This document shows positions 23,795-35,848 of a stretch of 64,000 nucleotides of DNA, piece after piece. A program made the translations under genes and the position numbers. Every line of letters begins with the position of its first letter. The first letter of the stretch is position 1. Below the pieces are notes generated by a model, which was given only the letters and a program-made list of their open reading frames with translations, had not been told where the DNA came from and ran no database searches. The DNA comes from Mytilus edulis (lineage: Eukaryota; Mollusca; Bivalvia; Mytilida; Mytilidae), in contig NC_092354.1 of assembly GCF_963676685.1 (NCBI RefSeq), positions 11,352,746-11,416,745 of the forward strand, given 5' to 3'.

Positions 23795-23998
23795 TAAATT
23801 TCCTGTTTACAAAACTTTGAATTTTTCGACAAACTAAGGATTTTCTTATCCCAGGCATAGATTGCCTTAGCCGTATTTGGCACAACTTTTTGGAATTTTG
23901 GATCCTCAATGCTCTTCAACTTTGTACTTGTCTAATGTAGACGAAACGCGCGTCTGGCGTACTAAATTATAATCCTGGTACCTTTGATAACTATTTCA
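23795..23998 (+). repeat. Dispersed mussel repeat family C
   Basis: CAGGCATAGATTGCCTTAGC, GTAGACGAAACGCGCGTCTG and TAATCCTGGTACC match copies at 19120, 19920, 54570 and 61685. Confidence 0.8.
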
Positions 23999-24051
23999 AA
24001 TGAATAAATATGATAAGTTTATCCACTTGTGTTAAATTTCATCGCCGTTTA

Positions 24052-24345
24052 TTGCATATAACCAAGCAATAGTACCGTTACATGCAGCAATAAATTAATA
24101 ATTTGGCTATTGTAACCATAAACTGTTGGTAAAAGTTTGAGTTTTCTTTCTATAGTTAATGTGTGTATATTTAACACATTAATTTAAATATTTCCTCAAT
24201 AATAAAACGCTGATGTGCTGTCACGAATTTTGTGATATTAGTAGGCCTACTACCAAACTCAAGATTGCACTTAAATACGCCATCTAAACTTCAGCAATAT
24301 TTCTTTTATTATTTATTATCAAAATATATTGTTCAGTAAACATTG
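24052..24345 (-). pseudogene. Relic of TRIM-like NHL first blades
   Basis: Aligns by eye with TRIM C 25500-25800: ATGCAGCAATAAATTAATAA, AACCATAAACTGTTGG, TTAATGTGTGTATATTTAAC and CACGAATTTTGTGATATTAG have direct counterparts. There are many frameshifts and no open frame. Confidence 0.65.
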
Positions 24346-24589
24346 TTCTCATTTAACATTTACTGTTATCTCAAGCAAAGATTAAGAGAAGTTAAATAGT
24401 CATCAATGTATATGTTCTTCAACATGTACAATATCTATCTCGTGATATAAAATTCCACATGTGTATGGTTCTCTGATTAAAAAAACCAGTGTTCATTACT
24501 TTAGTATTGTACGTATCAGCTAGACAACTTGACATACGTGTACTAATAATCTACACGGCAATTTTGTACTAATCAGGTTTGACCTTTAG

Positions 24590-24905
24590 ATAAAATTGAG
24601 AATGGAAATGGGGAATGTGCCAAAGAGACAACAACCCGACCATAGAAAAAAACAGCAGCAGAAGTTCACCAACAGGTCTTCAAGGTAGCGAGAAATTCCC
24701 GCACCCGGAGGCGTCCTTCAGCTGGCCCCTAAACAAATATATACTAGTTCAGTGATAATGAACGCCATACTAATTTCCAAATTGTACACAAGAAACTAAA
24801 ATTAAAATAATACAAGACTAACAAAGGCCAGAGGCTCCTGACTTGGGACAGTCGCAAAAAATGCGGCGGAGTTAAACATGTTTGTGAGATCTCAACCCTC
24901 CCCCT
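24590..24905 (+). repeat. Dispersed mussel repeat family B, copy 2
   Basis: Nearly identical to 13213-13470 (AATGGAAATGGGGAATGTG, AGCTGGCCCCTAAACAAATA). It extends further to CTCCTGACTTGGGACAGTCG and GCGGCGGAGTTAAACATGTT. Confidence 0.85.
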
Positions 24906-24977
24906 ATACCTCTAGCCAATGTAGAAAAGTAAACGCATAACAATAAGCACATTAAAATTCAGTTCAAGAGATGTCTT

Positions 24978-24983
24978 TTTATT
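24978..24983 (-). terminator. Candidate poly(A) signal for TRIM C
   Basis: TTTATT on the plus strand is AATAAA on the minus strand, about 134 nt after the stop codon of TRIM C. Confidence 0.35.
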
Positions 24984-25116
24984 CTGATACAGTCTGGTTC
25001 ACGTAAACACTTATCTTTTTTCTTATTTATACAATTTGAGGTTAACCCTTTAACACAATTATTATAATGATGGTGTCGAAAAGGACGAAGATAGCAATGC
25101 TAGATTGATGTTGTAA

Positions 25117-27229
25117 TTATACAATTTCAGCAACAACAACTTTCCCAGACAAGAGGGAAGTTACTAAAAACTCGTTGCTGTTTTCTTTGAATCCAACAAA
25201 CCATGGCGCCACTGTCCCTATGTCTTTACATGGAATTAATCTTATCAGTTCCCCTGAAGTGGAAATTTGATGTATATCGTTAGAATTATAAAAACAAACA
25301 TAAAGGTTTCCATGGCAATCCATATCCATACCTCTCGGACTATACAGTGGTTGGCTTTGATAAGTATATCTAATTGAACCATTGTCTGAGCAAGACACGC
25401 TTTTCATTCCGTCAGCATAAACATAACTGTGGTCTTTATATGTGCAAATGTAAAAAGTTTGACCACTTGTTTTTGTTTCTTTTAATTTTACACCGCTTGT
25501 TGCATTCAACCAAACAATACGTTTTTCACATGCAACAACGAATTGGTCATTTACATCTAAATATCGCAAACCACAAATAGCATACAAAAACGTAATATTT
25601 CGCCTAATGTTCAATGTGTGTATATCTAACAAACGTATTTCTTTTGAATTTGGAAATGACACTGCTATCTGGTCTTCTCGAAACTTCGTGATCTCATATG
25701 GTCCACTGTCCAACTGAACACAAGACAGATAGGCACCACTATGATTAAATTTCAGGATTTTATTCGTGTTGCTATTAGTTAAGAGAATTAACTCTTTGAT
25801 AAATATTCCACTCACTGCAAGACCTTCGTTATATCCTGCATCAAGAGAAAATTGTGATTTCACTTTCCCAGTACGGAAAACTACCCCAGTTAGTTTCGGA
25901 TCCGAGTTAGTTAGAAAAGTACATTGCAAACTCGACTGACTATTCTGTTTTGGATTTAAAGTGTTAATCTTACCGACAAAGTCTCGTTCACAATCAATTG
26001 AACTTCCACTTACGTCTTGAATTGCACCGATTGCAGAACAATGAAGCGATGTCGAACGGATACTTTCTTTCGAATTTACAGTGATCACTTCACCAAGAGT
26101 TGTTACATGTTCTTTGATCTTTTTTAAGACGCTGTTGTATTTGAAACTCAATAACATTTCATTAATATTTGAAGTAGTATTTTTTATTTTAGATTCTATT
26201 TTTTCGGTCTTTGGAAATATCTTGTTAAACTCAATAAAACATTGGGTATCTGACCCTTCGTTGACACATGTACTCAAAATATTGATCCAGTTATCAATGG
26301 TAAACTTTAATTTGGACATTTCAGTCATTCTGTCAGTAAGTTCTGTCACTATTACCTTTTTTTTTGCTGACCAACTCTTCTTTTGTAGTTTGTTCTACTT
26401 TGTCAAAGTGTTTGATTATATCTCTCTTTAAATTTTCAATTTCTGAAACAATGTTTTTCCCCATATTTTCCACGGTACACATATTTTTATGTGTGTCTTG
26501 AATTGATTTGTTCAGCAATTTTATCCATTGCATTATCAGCTCCAAATATTCATTAGTCTGCTTTGCTTCCTTAATACCGGCTGCTGCTTCTCCTAATTCA
26601 ACCACATTTTCGCATTTACTATGTTTGACGGATGCGCATAAAGTGCAACAATGTCTACTATGATCTAGACAAAATATCTCGACAAATTTATTTGAATGGA
26701 CATCACATGTGATCAGCCCAGAAAAGGATGTAGTAATGCCTCTTTGTACCTCTTGTACAGTAACAATTTTATGGTTTGCAGAAACCTTAAATTTTCGCTC
26801 ACACACAGAACACAGTGCTTCCTGACACACTGTACACCATGAAACGGCCATCTGCTTTACATTGCTAAGTTCGCATGCGTTGCATACCTGTTCTTGTTTC
26901 TGTATTGCTTGTTGGTCAATCATCGATGAAATCAAATGATTGGTTGGAAGCTCATTTGCCCAATATTCTAGATTTGAACGCTCTCCAACAGACACTAATG
27001 TTCGACAAACGGGACGTTTAAAACTTATAATGTTTTCCTTATCAACGGATGACTGAATGTACGTTTGAATACATACCTTACAGAAAGTATGTAGACATGT
27101 TAAATACTTCGGGGTTTTATATGTCTCCAGACATATGCTGCAAGTCAACAGATTGTCTTCTTCTTCTATTACATTTAATGACCTAGTCGCCATTTTGCCA
27201 CTTTTAAACTTCCTGGGTGAATGATTCAT
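25117..27229 (-). CDS. TRIM-like protein C: RING with a lost ligand, B-boxes, coiled coil, NHL-like propeller; one frameshift
   Basis: Minus strand, intronless, about 700 residues if one base is discounted. Counting from 27229, the RING reads C30, C33, C45, H47, C50, C53, then Arg72 where the paralogues have Cys, then C75. The codon at 27014-27016 is CGT instead of TGT. B-box1 lacks the NYH segment found in A and D (CERKFK instead of CENYHRKFK), so a His ligand is lost. B-box2 and the coiled coil look normal. The frame shifts in a T9 run at 26357-26365 (A9 in the mRNA; eight A restores KKKVIVTELTDRM). The propeller (to VVVAEIV, stop at 25117) is long and open. The paralogues suggest that the start is Met13 (27193). 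A weakened or inactive E3, scaffold, or early pseudogene are all possible. Confidence 0.75.
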
Positions 27230-28739
27230 CCTATTATGTATATGCCATATTAATATATCATATCCGAGTCAAATCATGTGCTATTTTAAACTTTTAAAAT
27301 CTGATAACTTGGTCTTTTCTAGTTTTTATTCTCATAACTCCTCTTTTTCGACTTACATTTATGTCGAGTCTGCGTCTTTTTCGCAAAAGCGATCATAAAA
27401 TGGTATCCAGAAGAAAGTTTTGTAAAAAATATTTCTTTTTTAACCGAAGTTTCCTTATAAATGGTTTTTCTTCCAGTAACCATTACATTTACTCTGTGGT
27501 TAAATAGAGATTTTACAACTGTAGCGAGTGTGATACGATATTATACACTTGAGACAGTTTAATTTTCAAATTTTAAATATTTAAATTGCAACTGTTGAGA
27601 GTGGATAACTATCGTATTACACGAGATTTGGTGGTGGAAATTGTTTCTCTAATGATTTGTAAACATTATGCACGCTAACTCATTTCTTCTTTTCTATTGA
27701 TATGCTCACAAGATGTGTTCTTATATGAGACGTCATCAGGCGTGGTCGCCTTTTTTCATGACGACTCAATAGGAAATTCTGAGGAAAGCAAGAAAACTTG
27801 ACGTCATTATCGTATTTTGACCAATAAACAACTGAGATGAAATGAACCACACGTTGATTAAAAAAAGATAATTAACATGTTAGAAAAAGGATAAAGTGGT
27901 TAAGAATTAGAGTTTGTATTTTAAACATTTATTAGATTCATAAAACATCCTGAATTTTTACCATACAGTTTTTTTCTTTTTGTGTTTGTTTTTCTTTATC
28001 GAGATCTACAGTACGACACAAATTTTAAAAAAAATAAGTAAAACGTGTAAGTTCGATCAAATCATAATGGTATAATAAGATATACATTGAGTTTGGTAAT
28101 TATATACCGCTTCTAACAATGCCACCTCTAATAAATTTCTATTTTTTTGTGCAGGGGTTAAGAAACCCACAGAGTAATTTTTTCTATATTCATCCGATAT
28201 CTTAAATATTCTATCCCATCAAATGTTGTGGGGAATATGGTCTTAAATTTTCATTGGTGTATTTTTACCAAACTTGGACAGAAGCTTCTTACAATCAAGT
28301 GAAATTATCTCGAGGAAATTTTTAATATTTTCCCCCATTTTTCTTTTCTTTGTAAAAAAAAATTCACAACCCAGCAATGAATTTAGGCAAGATAAGGCAT
28401 GACTCTGAGTATAAAGATTGAATATAAGAAATAATCAAATCAAACAGGTTTTAGTTATGTGGGTAGAAATGATGTATCCCAAGCCATATTCACTATTGAA
28501 AACAGGCGCTAGGGTACAGGATTTGGATAATGTTTTTCCTTTTTTCCAATGCTTTAATTGTTTAAGACCGTTTTAAATTGATGTTTTAATTTTACAGAAT
28601 TAAAATGAAACGTTCGTTCGTGTCAATGTTTTCGAGATATAAGACCATCAAAATTTGGCGGAAAACAATTCTCCATAGACTTTCATATACAACTTTATAA
28701 AAATCGGAGTTTCAATGCATATGCATATCATTTATTCTT
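27230..28739. other. Intergenic, upstream of TRIM C
   Basis: No gene seen. AT-rich sequence holding the 5' flank of TRIM C and an unclassified stretch at 28140-28350 with repeat-like words (ACCAAACTTGGACAGAAGCT). Confidence 0.4.
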
Positions 28740-29310
28740 TATTAAATTCCAGAGATATTTTAGAGTGCATACAATCTAAGGCTATTTCATCATGGATTAT
28801 TAACAAAACATTTGACTTTTCTACACTTCACACACGTATTCCCCGTTCCAAACAAAGAGACAAATTGAAAGAGTTGGTGGTTCTGCTTTGTTTCTTAAAA
28901 AGAGTGACCAACGTAGATACAAGTATCCTGTCTTCGGGTGGGATAAAAGTTCCTTTGTAAACAAATTACACTGCCTCAAACAATAACTTCTTTGAAACAA
29001 ACATTATATAGATGCCTGATTTCTTTATTAACAACATATTTAACGTTGGAAATATGTTTTTTCAACAAGAAAACGGCAATCACATGAGCAATAACTGTGC
29101 CACTCTTTTTTTATTATCAGTTCCTATATTCACACGAGGATGATTCTTACGGAAACTTACCAAAGAATGAAATAACGTACAGAAGTTAGCAATATCATTT
29201 TACTTACTTTTATCTTATATAGATGATGTTCTCTTACTAAATAATTCAAAATTTGTTGATAAACATGTTGAACGCATCTATCCAATAGAAAGTGTATGTT
29301 TCTATTGTCA
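28740..29310 (+). pseudogene. Reverse-transcriptase relic (retroelement)
   Basis: Plus strand. It reads FDFSTLHTRIPRSKQRDKLK, followed after frameshifts by MFFQQENGNHMSNNCATLFL (the place of the conserved G-x-P-M-G-x-N-C-A motif). Then comes LSYIDDVLLLNNSKFVDKHV with the catalytic YIDD at 29216-29227, and ERIYPIE. The order and spacing are those of a reverse-transcriptase palm. The STLYTTIPH/YIDD style resembles Penelope-like element RTs, but I am not certain of the class. It is inserted between TRIM C and TRIM D. Confidence 0.8.
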
Positions 29311-29889
29311 TAACTACAATCTAACCCCCTTTTTCCAAGTATGAACTATTTTGTGTCTGCTGTTTTCTTTTTTCTTTTTAGCAATTATGTTGTTAGTTTA
29401 TTTTCGACTTGTGAGTATAAATGTCCCTTTGGTATCTTTCGCCTATCTTTTTGACACTTCTGCATGTAAAATATAATATTGTCATGCAACCAGACGTCGA
29501 GCAATTAGAATAAGATGAACATGTTCTTCTAAGAATCCCCTACAACAAATTTAGAATCGAAGATATATTTGATGGACCATTTAAACATTCTGTTATAATA
29601 TACATATACTAAATATTATGTTTAACTTGGTGATTGAATCTCGTATGAGATAATGAGGTATGCACGATTGTTAAGAAATTACACCTGATCTAAAATGTAA
29701 GTAATTGGCGATGTAAGAGAAATAATGTAGAAAAAAACCGATGGTAATTTAATTTCAGTTACAGAAAAACACAGACGCACAGATAGTTCTCTTTAATAAT
29801 AGTTGTGTTGTTCAATTGTGTTTGCAATAAATCCATTTGTACCCTAAATACCAGTAGGTTATATCATAGGAACTATATTTACATAATTT

Positions 29890-30290
29890 TAACAACAACT
29901 GTGCCGGATGAGAAAGATAATACTGTTTTGTTCAAACCTGAAAAACCGAAGGATCTGTGTCTAAAATTATTCACATAAAATTATTCTAATTAGATATTAT
30001 TAAAGATGAAATTTGGTGTATACACTTGTTGTACTATAGAAAAGTATAAAGATTGCAATGGATATCCAGGTTCATTCCGATTGGAGTTGACAACGTTTGA
30101 TGCTTGTATGTATATGAAGTTTCCGATATCATGTTGGCCTCTGTAAAAACTTTTTTTTTTTAAAGTTTCGTCGTGTTCGATTTACTTGAATACATAAATT
30201 ACATAGTCAGAATGCTACTCATTGCATAACCTTTGTTATGTTCTAAATCAAAGGATGAATTTATGGAATTTACCTATTGAATTGTAACAC
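29890..30290 (-). pseudogene. Decayed NHL propeller at the 3' end of TRIM D
   Basis: 29890-30090 aligns with the propeller end of A and C (CAACAACTGTGCCGGATGAG, ATGAAATTTGGTGTATA, ATTGCAATGGATATCCAGG). 30180-30290 aligns with the first blade (TGCTACTCATTGCATAACCT). The middle blades are deleted and no frame is open. It lies directly after the stop codon of TRIM D. Confidence 0.7.
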
Positions 30291-30316
30291 ATGTACTCCG
30301 TGTGTGCAGTATGTCG

Positions 30317-31459
30317 CTAATCAACAATAATTTCACCGAGACATTTGACAGTCTTTTGGATGTTTTCGATGACACGGTTCATTTCGAAACTAAAAGTTTG
30401 TTCACTAATGTTCGATGTTGCATTTTTTATTTCAGATTCCTTTTGTTTCTTCTTTTGGACCAACTTGTTAAACTCAACAAAACACTGAACATCAGACCCA
30501 TCAATGATACATGCACTTAAAATCTTGTGCCAATTTTCGACAGTAGACTTTAAACTGGACATTTCTGTCATTGTGTCTGCAAGTTCTATTACTATGCGCT
30601 TCTTTTTGAAGATCAACTCGTCTTTGGCAGTTTTTTCCAGATTGTTAACGTGTTCAATTAAATCGTTTTTCCACTGTTCGATTTCTGAAAATATAGTTTT
30701 CTCCATAATTTCAACGCTACACACATTTTCCTGTGTATCTTGAATTGATTTGACAAGCAAAGTTTTCCACTGCATCATACTCCTCAAAACATCGGTCGTC
30801 TGCTTTGTCTCTTTAATACCGGCTGCTGCATCTTCTATACCAATCACCTTTTCGCATTCACGATGTTTAACGATTGCACATATAGTGCAACATGGTTGTC
30901 CATGGTCTACGCAAAACATTTCGACAAATTTATCCAAATGGTATTCACATGTGGGCAATCCAGAAACATATGAAATTCTGTCTCTTTGTACCTCTTGCAA
31001 CGTAATAATTTTATGGTTGGAGGATATTTTAAACTTCCGGTGACAGTTTTCACAGACAGTACACAGTGCTTCCTGACACACGCTACACCATGACACGGCC
31101 TCCTGATTTATATTGCTCAGTTCGCAAACATTGCATAGTTTGTCTTGCTTCTGTAAAGCCTTTCGATCAATCATCGATATAATTAAATGATTGTTCGGGA
31201 GCTCCTCTGCCCAACATTCAGAATTACTAGAATGTTCCCCAACGGGCACGAATGTTCGACAAACCGGACATTTGAAACCTTTATTTATGATTTCCTGAGA
31301 CACTGATGACTGAATATACGAATGAATACATAACTTACAAAAAGTATGTAGGCATGGTAAATACTTCGGATTTTTAAACATCTCAAGACATATACTACAA
31401 GTTAACAGGTTGTCTTCTTCCTCTACGACCTTTACTTTTGCAATCGCCATTTTCGTCAC
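30317..31459 (-). CDS. TRIM-like protein D: RING, B-box1, B-box2, coiled coil, no propeller
   Basis: A single open frame of 380 residues. All RING ligands are present: C21, C24, C36, H38, C41, C44, C64, C67 (CSICLEMFKNPKYLPCLHTF). B-box1 (CNVCELSNINQEAVSWCSVC onward) keeps CENCHRKFK, and B-box2 reads CEYHLDKFVEMFCVDHGQPC. The coiled coil runs to EIIVD and a TAG at 30317-30319. The paralogues continue for about 300 more residues, and a decayed propeller follows, so the stop is a truncation. A RING/B-box/coiled-coil protein alone could still dimerise and ligate ubiquitin, or act as a dominant-negative partner (inference). The start may be Met1 or Met4. Confidence 0.8.
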   Translation of the reverse strand: MTKMAIAKVKVVEEEDNLLTCSICLEMFKNPKYLPCLHTFCKLCIHSYIQSSVSQEIINKGFKCPVCRTFVPVGEHSSNSECWAEELPNNHLIISMIDRKALQKQDKLCNVCELSNINQEAVSWCSVCQEALCTVCENCHRKFKISSNHKIITLQEVQRDRISYVSGLPTCEYHLDKFVEMFCVDHGQPCCTICAIVKHRECEKVIGIEDAAAGIKETKQTTDVLRSMMQWKTLLVKSIQDTQENVCSVEIMEKTIFSEIEQWKNDLIEHVNNLEKTAKDELIFKKKRIVIELADTMTEMSSLKSTVENWHKILSACIIDGSDVQCFVEFNKLVQKKKQKESEIKNATSNISEQTFSFEMNRVIENIQKTVKCLGEIIVD

Positions 31460-34400
31460 ATTTAAATCAATATGAGTTAAATCATGTGTTTATTTTTCCG
31501 TTTTTGTCTATTCTAATTTTATTTTCCTATTTGTTTTTTTTTGGCTGATATGTTTTTGTTCTTCAAAAACTCACAATGCCAATAAATATAAAAGAATAAA
31601 CTCTGAATTTAAGGATTGAATATTAGATGGGAACAAACAGAGAGGTTTTTATAACATTAATTTGTGTTTTAATTGGTATTATGTTGAATTTTAAACCGTT
31701 TTTATCGTCAAACTATGCTTAAAAATATCGCTTATAAATTATTGCAGTTCAATAATTTCACCTCATCCAGATCTGTATTCATGCGACATGTGGGTTAAGG
31801 ATTATGTACCCTTGCATGTGTTGATTCAATACTTAAACATGAACATTTTATAGAATATCAACAGCCTTTCCCCTTGTACTTTAAAATGAAACAATTCGGT
31901 TCTTGATAGGTAGAGGATTATTGCATGCACTGCTAGCTATGATTTCCTTAAAATAAGTTTACAAATTAAGACATTGGTTAAAACAAATATAAACATGGAC
32001 CAATTCAAGTACACCTTTTAGGGTGCGCTCGACCTTAGTGACTCGGCATGAATTATTTTGAAATATCAAATTTTTTTTAGAACATTTTGTAAACAATAAA
32101 CGCTTACACATAATGGACAAACAATTAAGTAATAAGTTATAACGAAAATCTCTGTATCAAAGTCTATGGATTTTCTACAATATCTTTATTTGCCACAAAA
32201 TACCCAGTTTCTATTAAATGCAATAAAACAATAAATAACAAAGCTTTGCACGTAGTTGCTCCATGGTATATATATATAAAGGCTCATTTTACAATTTATT
32301 ATCTTTGCTGTTTATACTTTTGTCCTTTGAAAATTTCATAATTCACATGGCTACAGAAGGGGTCATTAACCATAAACGTATCTAAGATGGACAACACATG
32401 TGTTCAGCGTGTTTGAAATAAAATTGTCGATTCAAAATGTCTGCATTCAAAACGAAACAAGGGAGCCACTGGATATGAAATCAAACAGATGCAAGGAAAT
32501 CGGCATGATTTGTGTGCACGTGTTTTTAAATTCATATTCAGGTTTGTATCAGGTCGTTGACAATCTTCAAAGGTCATATCAATGGTTAACCAGATTGCAT
32601 CTAGTCTAGATCTTGTTAAAACTTGAAAATGTGGATTATCACATTTTAATACACGAGAGCGAACATTTACAATACCTTACAAAACGAACCTAAAATGTAT
32701 TTTTTCTACATGCATGTGAACATGATGCTATACGAATCGTTAAGTAAACATGATAATAATATCCAACGAACATTGCTTTGTCATTCAAGGCTAATGACCT
32801 CGCTAGTCACGTCCGCAAAGATCTTTCATTAAGTGGAAAAAATATTTCCTCTGAATGGAGTTTTATCTAAGTATGATCACTATATCCAACATGAATTACC
32901 ATAATATTCTTCGGTTTCTTAATAGTTGATTTGCATGTAGACATTGTAACTATATCAAACACCGCTTTCTGAACTAACAGATGATTCCTTTAACTGAAAA
33001 CAACGTTTTTCAGATACTGTCTTAAATTGTCGTTTTCTTCCCTGATTGTATAACAAGTTAAGCAACTTAACACATGTATGCGTATGCAATAACATGTGTT
33101 TCCTACTGGACGCTTTACATGCAAAAGTCAACTGAATAAAAAGATAACAAAACATTCCATTCTCGTAAAAACACTGTCACAACTCTTTTATATGATGACA
33201 AAGCGTTTAAGTTAAGTGGGTTTCTAAAACTTATGAACAACTATACTAAATGTTCAAACAAATAGAATAACAGGTACTAAATTTAGCATCGTACTTTTGA
33301 GTTTGTTCTTGAAATATTTTGTTTGAATATATGTATGTTCTATGACCAAAATAGAAAGAAAATATATCTAAAGTTATGCAGTCAGAAAATAAGATGGCCA
33401 TTTAGCAGGAATGAAGTAAAATAAGTATACAATTGCAAAGAAACATTTTTCAATTTTTATAGTTCTATAAAAAGGCGAAAGTGCATTCAGATTTTCCGGA
33501 CTCGATATTTTTCAGAATGCAAACAAAGAATGATATTCAATCTAATTACAATTTTAGGCTATCATACACATTGATTATGCGGCATTCCTGTTGAAGGCCT
33601 TGTCTACTCTTTGGTGCATGCTTACCATTATGGTTTATTTTCTTCACATAAGTTGGGACCAATTAAAATCGTCAAAATCAATGTATATGCTGTTACAATG
33701 ACGTATGATTAAGTAACAGTTTTTAATCAATTTCACACGGAATGCGTGAAGTCGGTCAAGGCCGATAACCTTTCAAGTCACGTTCGCAATTAATTTTGTA
33801 TGAAAGAAAAATGAAACTAATGAAAGCTTTTAAAAGTCAATATTTAATATTTTATTCAAATGCATTCATTGATTGACTTTGCCATTTCAAATATAGATAT
33901 TTCTAGTTAGCAATTATATTTTTTAAAACGTGGAAAAGTGCATGTAAACGTGCATCAATTTCATGGGATGATACAACATAGAACTGCGCCTTCGATCTAT
34001 GACAAAGCATGTTTTTTATTGGTTCGTTAAAAACAAAGACCATCTTAAAATACCATTGAGAATTTCTTCATTGTCTACTGACTGATGAACACATAGTGAT
34101 GTACTTTGCTGAAGTCTGATCTCTCTTACTCAGTTTTTTTAAATTTAATATGGCTGTATAAATCAAGGTTAACTGATTTTATGGTTGCATTTTCATTTTC
34201 TTGTTTTTCTCCCGCGAGGGTATGTGTCTATGCATATGGTGTTAACCAGACATCTATAAAACGTGTGGGAAATAAACAAGAGCCAATACAAAATCACAAG
34301 TCACAGAACGTAGACAACATCATTAACTTTTAACAGATAAAAACCAAAACAAGATTGTACGTTTTAAAATCCCCCCCCCCACGTGAAAAACACACCAGAA

Positions 34401-34512
34401 GATGTGTCATAAAATAATTAACTTCCAATACCGGTACTTTCATTTGTAGGTTCAATCGCGGTGCAAAATAATCATCAAAACAGACGTATATATTATTTTG
34501 TTTATATATAAA
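31460..34512. other. Intergenic AT-rich sequence
   Basis: No gene supported. Two places near 32800 and 33770 share a TCACGTCCGC / TCACGTTCGC word with similar flanks, suggesting an old duplication. A C10-type run is near 34371. Confidence 0.4.
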
Positions 34513-34705
34513 AATATAAGAGGATGTTGTATGATTGCCATTGATGCCATTGAGACAACTTTTCTTCTGACACTAAATTTTAACAACTGTAGGTCACCAT
34601 ACGAACTTTACGCATAGTCAGCTACCAAAAGGCCCGAAATGACAAATTTAAAAAAAAATATGCTCAGACAAAAACTAACAGCATGATTTTTGTGCAATGC
34701 AATAA
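34513..34705 (+). repeat. Dispersed mussel repeat family G
   Basis: GATGTTGTATGATTGCC, TAGGTCACCATACGAACT, GCATAGTCAGCTACC and GGCCCGAAATGACAAATT mark a diverged copy of the repeat at 20825. Confidence 0.6.
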
Positions 34706-35691
34706 ATGAAAAGCAAATATGATTTATAGCAACAAACGCCAATCACTGAATTACAGGTTCCTTGTTCTGTTATTGGAATTATATGACTTGTGTTTTGTCA
34801 TCATTTTATGAAATATCTTATTTTGTTGTTATGAAATGTAAAACTCATTCAAGTTTCTCAAATTGACATCTAATTTATTAGCCAGATTTCGAACTGTTTC
34901 AATAACTAAGTCCCTAATTAAGTTGTCTACATGATACTTATTAGTTGAAATCAAATCTGAATTAAGCATATAACGTTACACTCTGTCTTATTCTGAAGTA
35001 TATGCGTTATGCATGTTTGCCTCTTATTTTAGTTTATTCTCCCTTAGCATCTAAGAGTTACTAAAGTCTGTACACAACAGGTGCTCTTAACTTTATAACT
35101 GTTGTTTTCAAATAATCTGTAATAGGATTAAGGGCTTGCGGTAACATGAAACAAGCGGTAATCTTTAATAATCTAATTAAAAGTTAATCAAATCTTTACA
35201 GTAGATTTGTCACTTTGTAAGAGGATTAAATTTTAATCCGGTTTAATTTTTTATTTAAGAATAAGTCACGTTCACATAGCTGAACTTTGTATGCCACGTT
35301 CAAGTGAAATATAAATTGTTCAAACTTATATAGTTTATTCTAGTCCTTTTCAAACATTGAACCATTACACAAAATCTTTTCATATAATTAAGAAAATAAT
35401 TAACCACAAACGATATTTCAAACAGTTCATGGCATGTCTAGGGGCAAATATTGCATATAGTCATAGGAGAAAGGTTTTTAGGATGGTAACATGCTTATGT
35501 ATGTATTACATGTGTGTCTTTAAACCGTTTTTTACGTCCCTATAATTTAATTTTGGATGTAACGCGTCTTCTGATTGGCTGACGTTATTTTGTTATCAGC
35601 CCATAGACATAATTTAGTCATATGACCGTGACGTCATCAACGTTTTTTCATGGTTTTCTACGGTTTAACATGGAATTTAGAATTAAATTAT

Positions 35692-35848
35692 AAGAAATGA
35701 CTGTACTATTGTTTCTGTCTATTCGAAATAACATAAAAAATATGGTGCACACTGTTAAATAACCCGCTTCGCGCGTTATTCAGTGTGCACCAATTTTTTT
35801 TATTTTATTTCGTCATAGACAGAAAAATTATTACAGTCATTCCTTAAT
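35692..35848. mobile_element. Hairpin element (MITE-like)
   Basis: The arms of about 75 bp mirror each other: AAATGACTGTACTATTGTTT ... GGTGCACACTGTTAAATAAC, then CCGCTTCGCGC, then GTTATTCAGTGTGCACC ... ATTATTACAGTCATTCC. No coding capacity. Confidence 0.75.
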
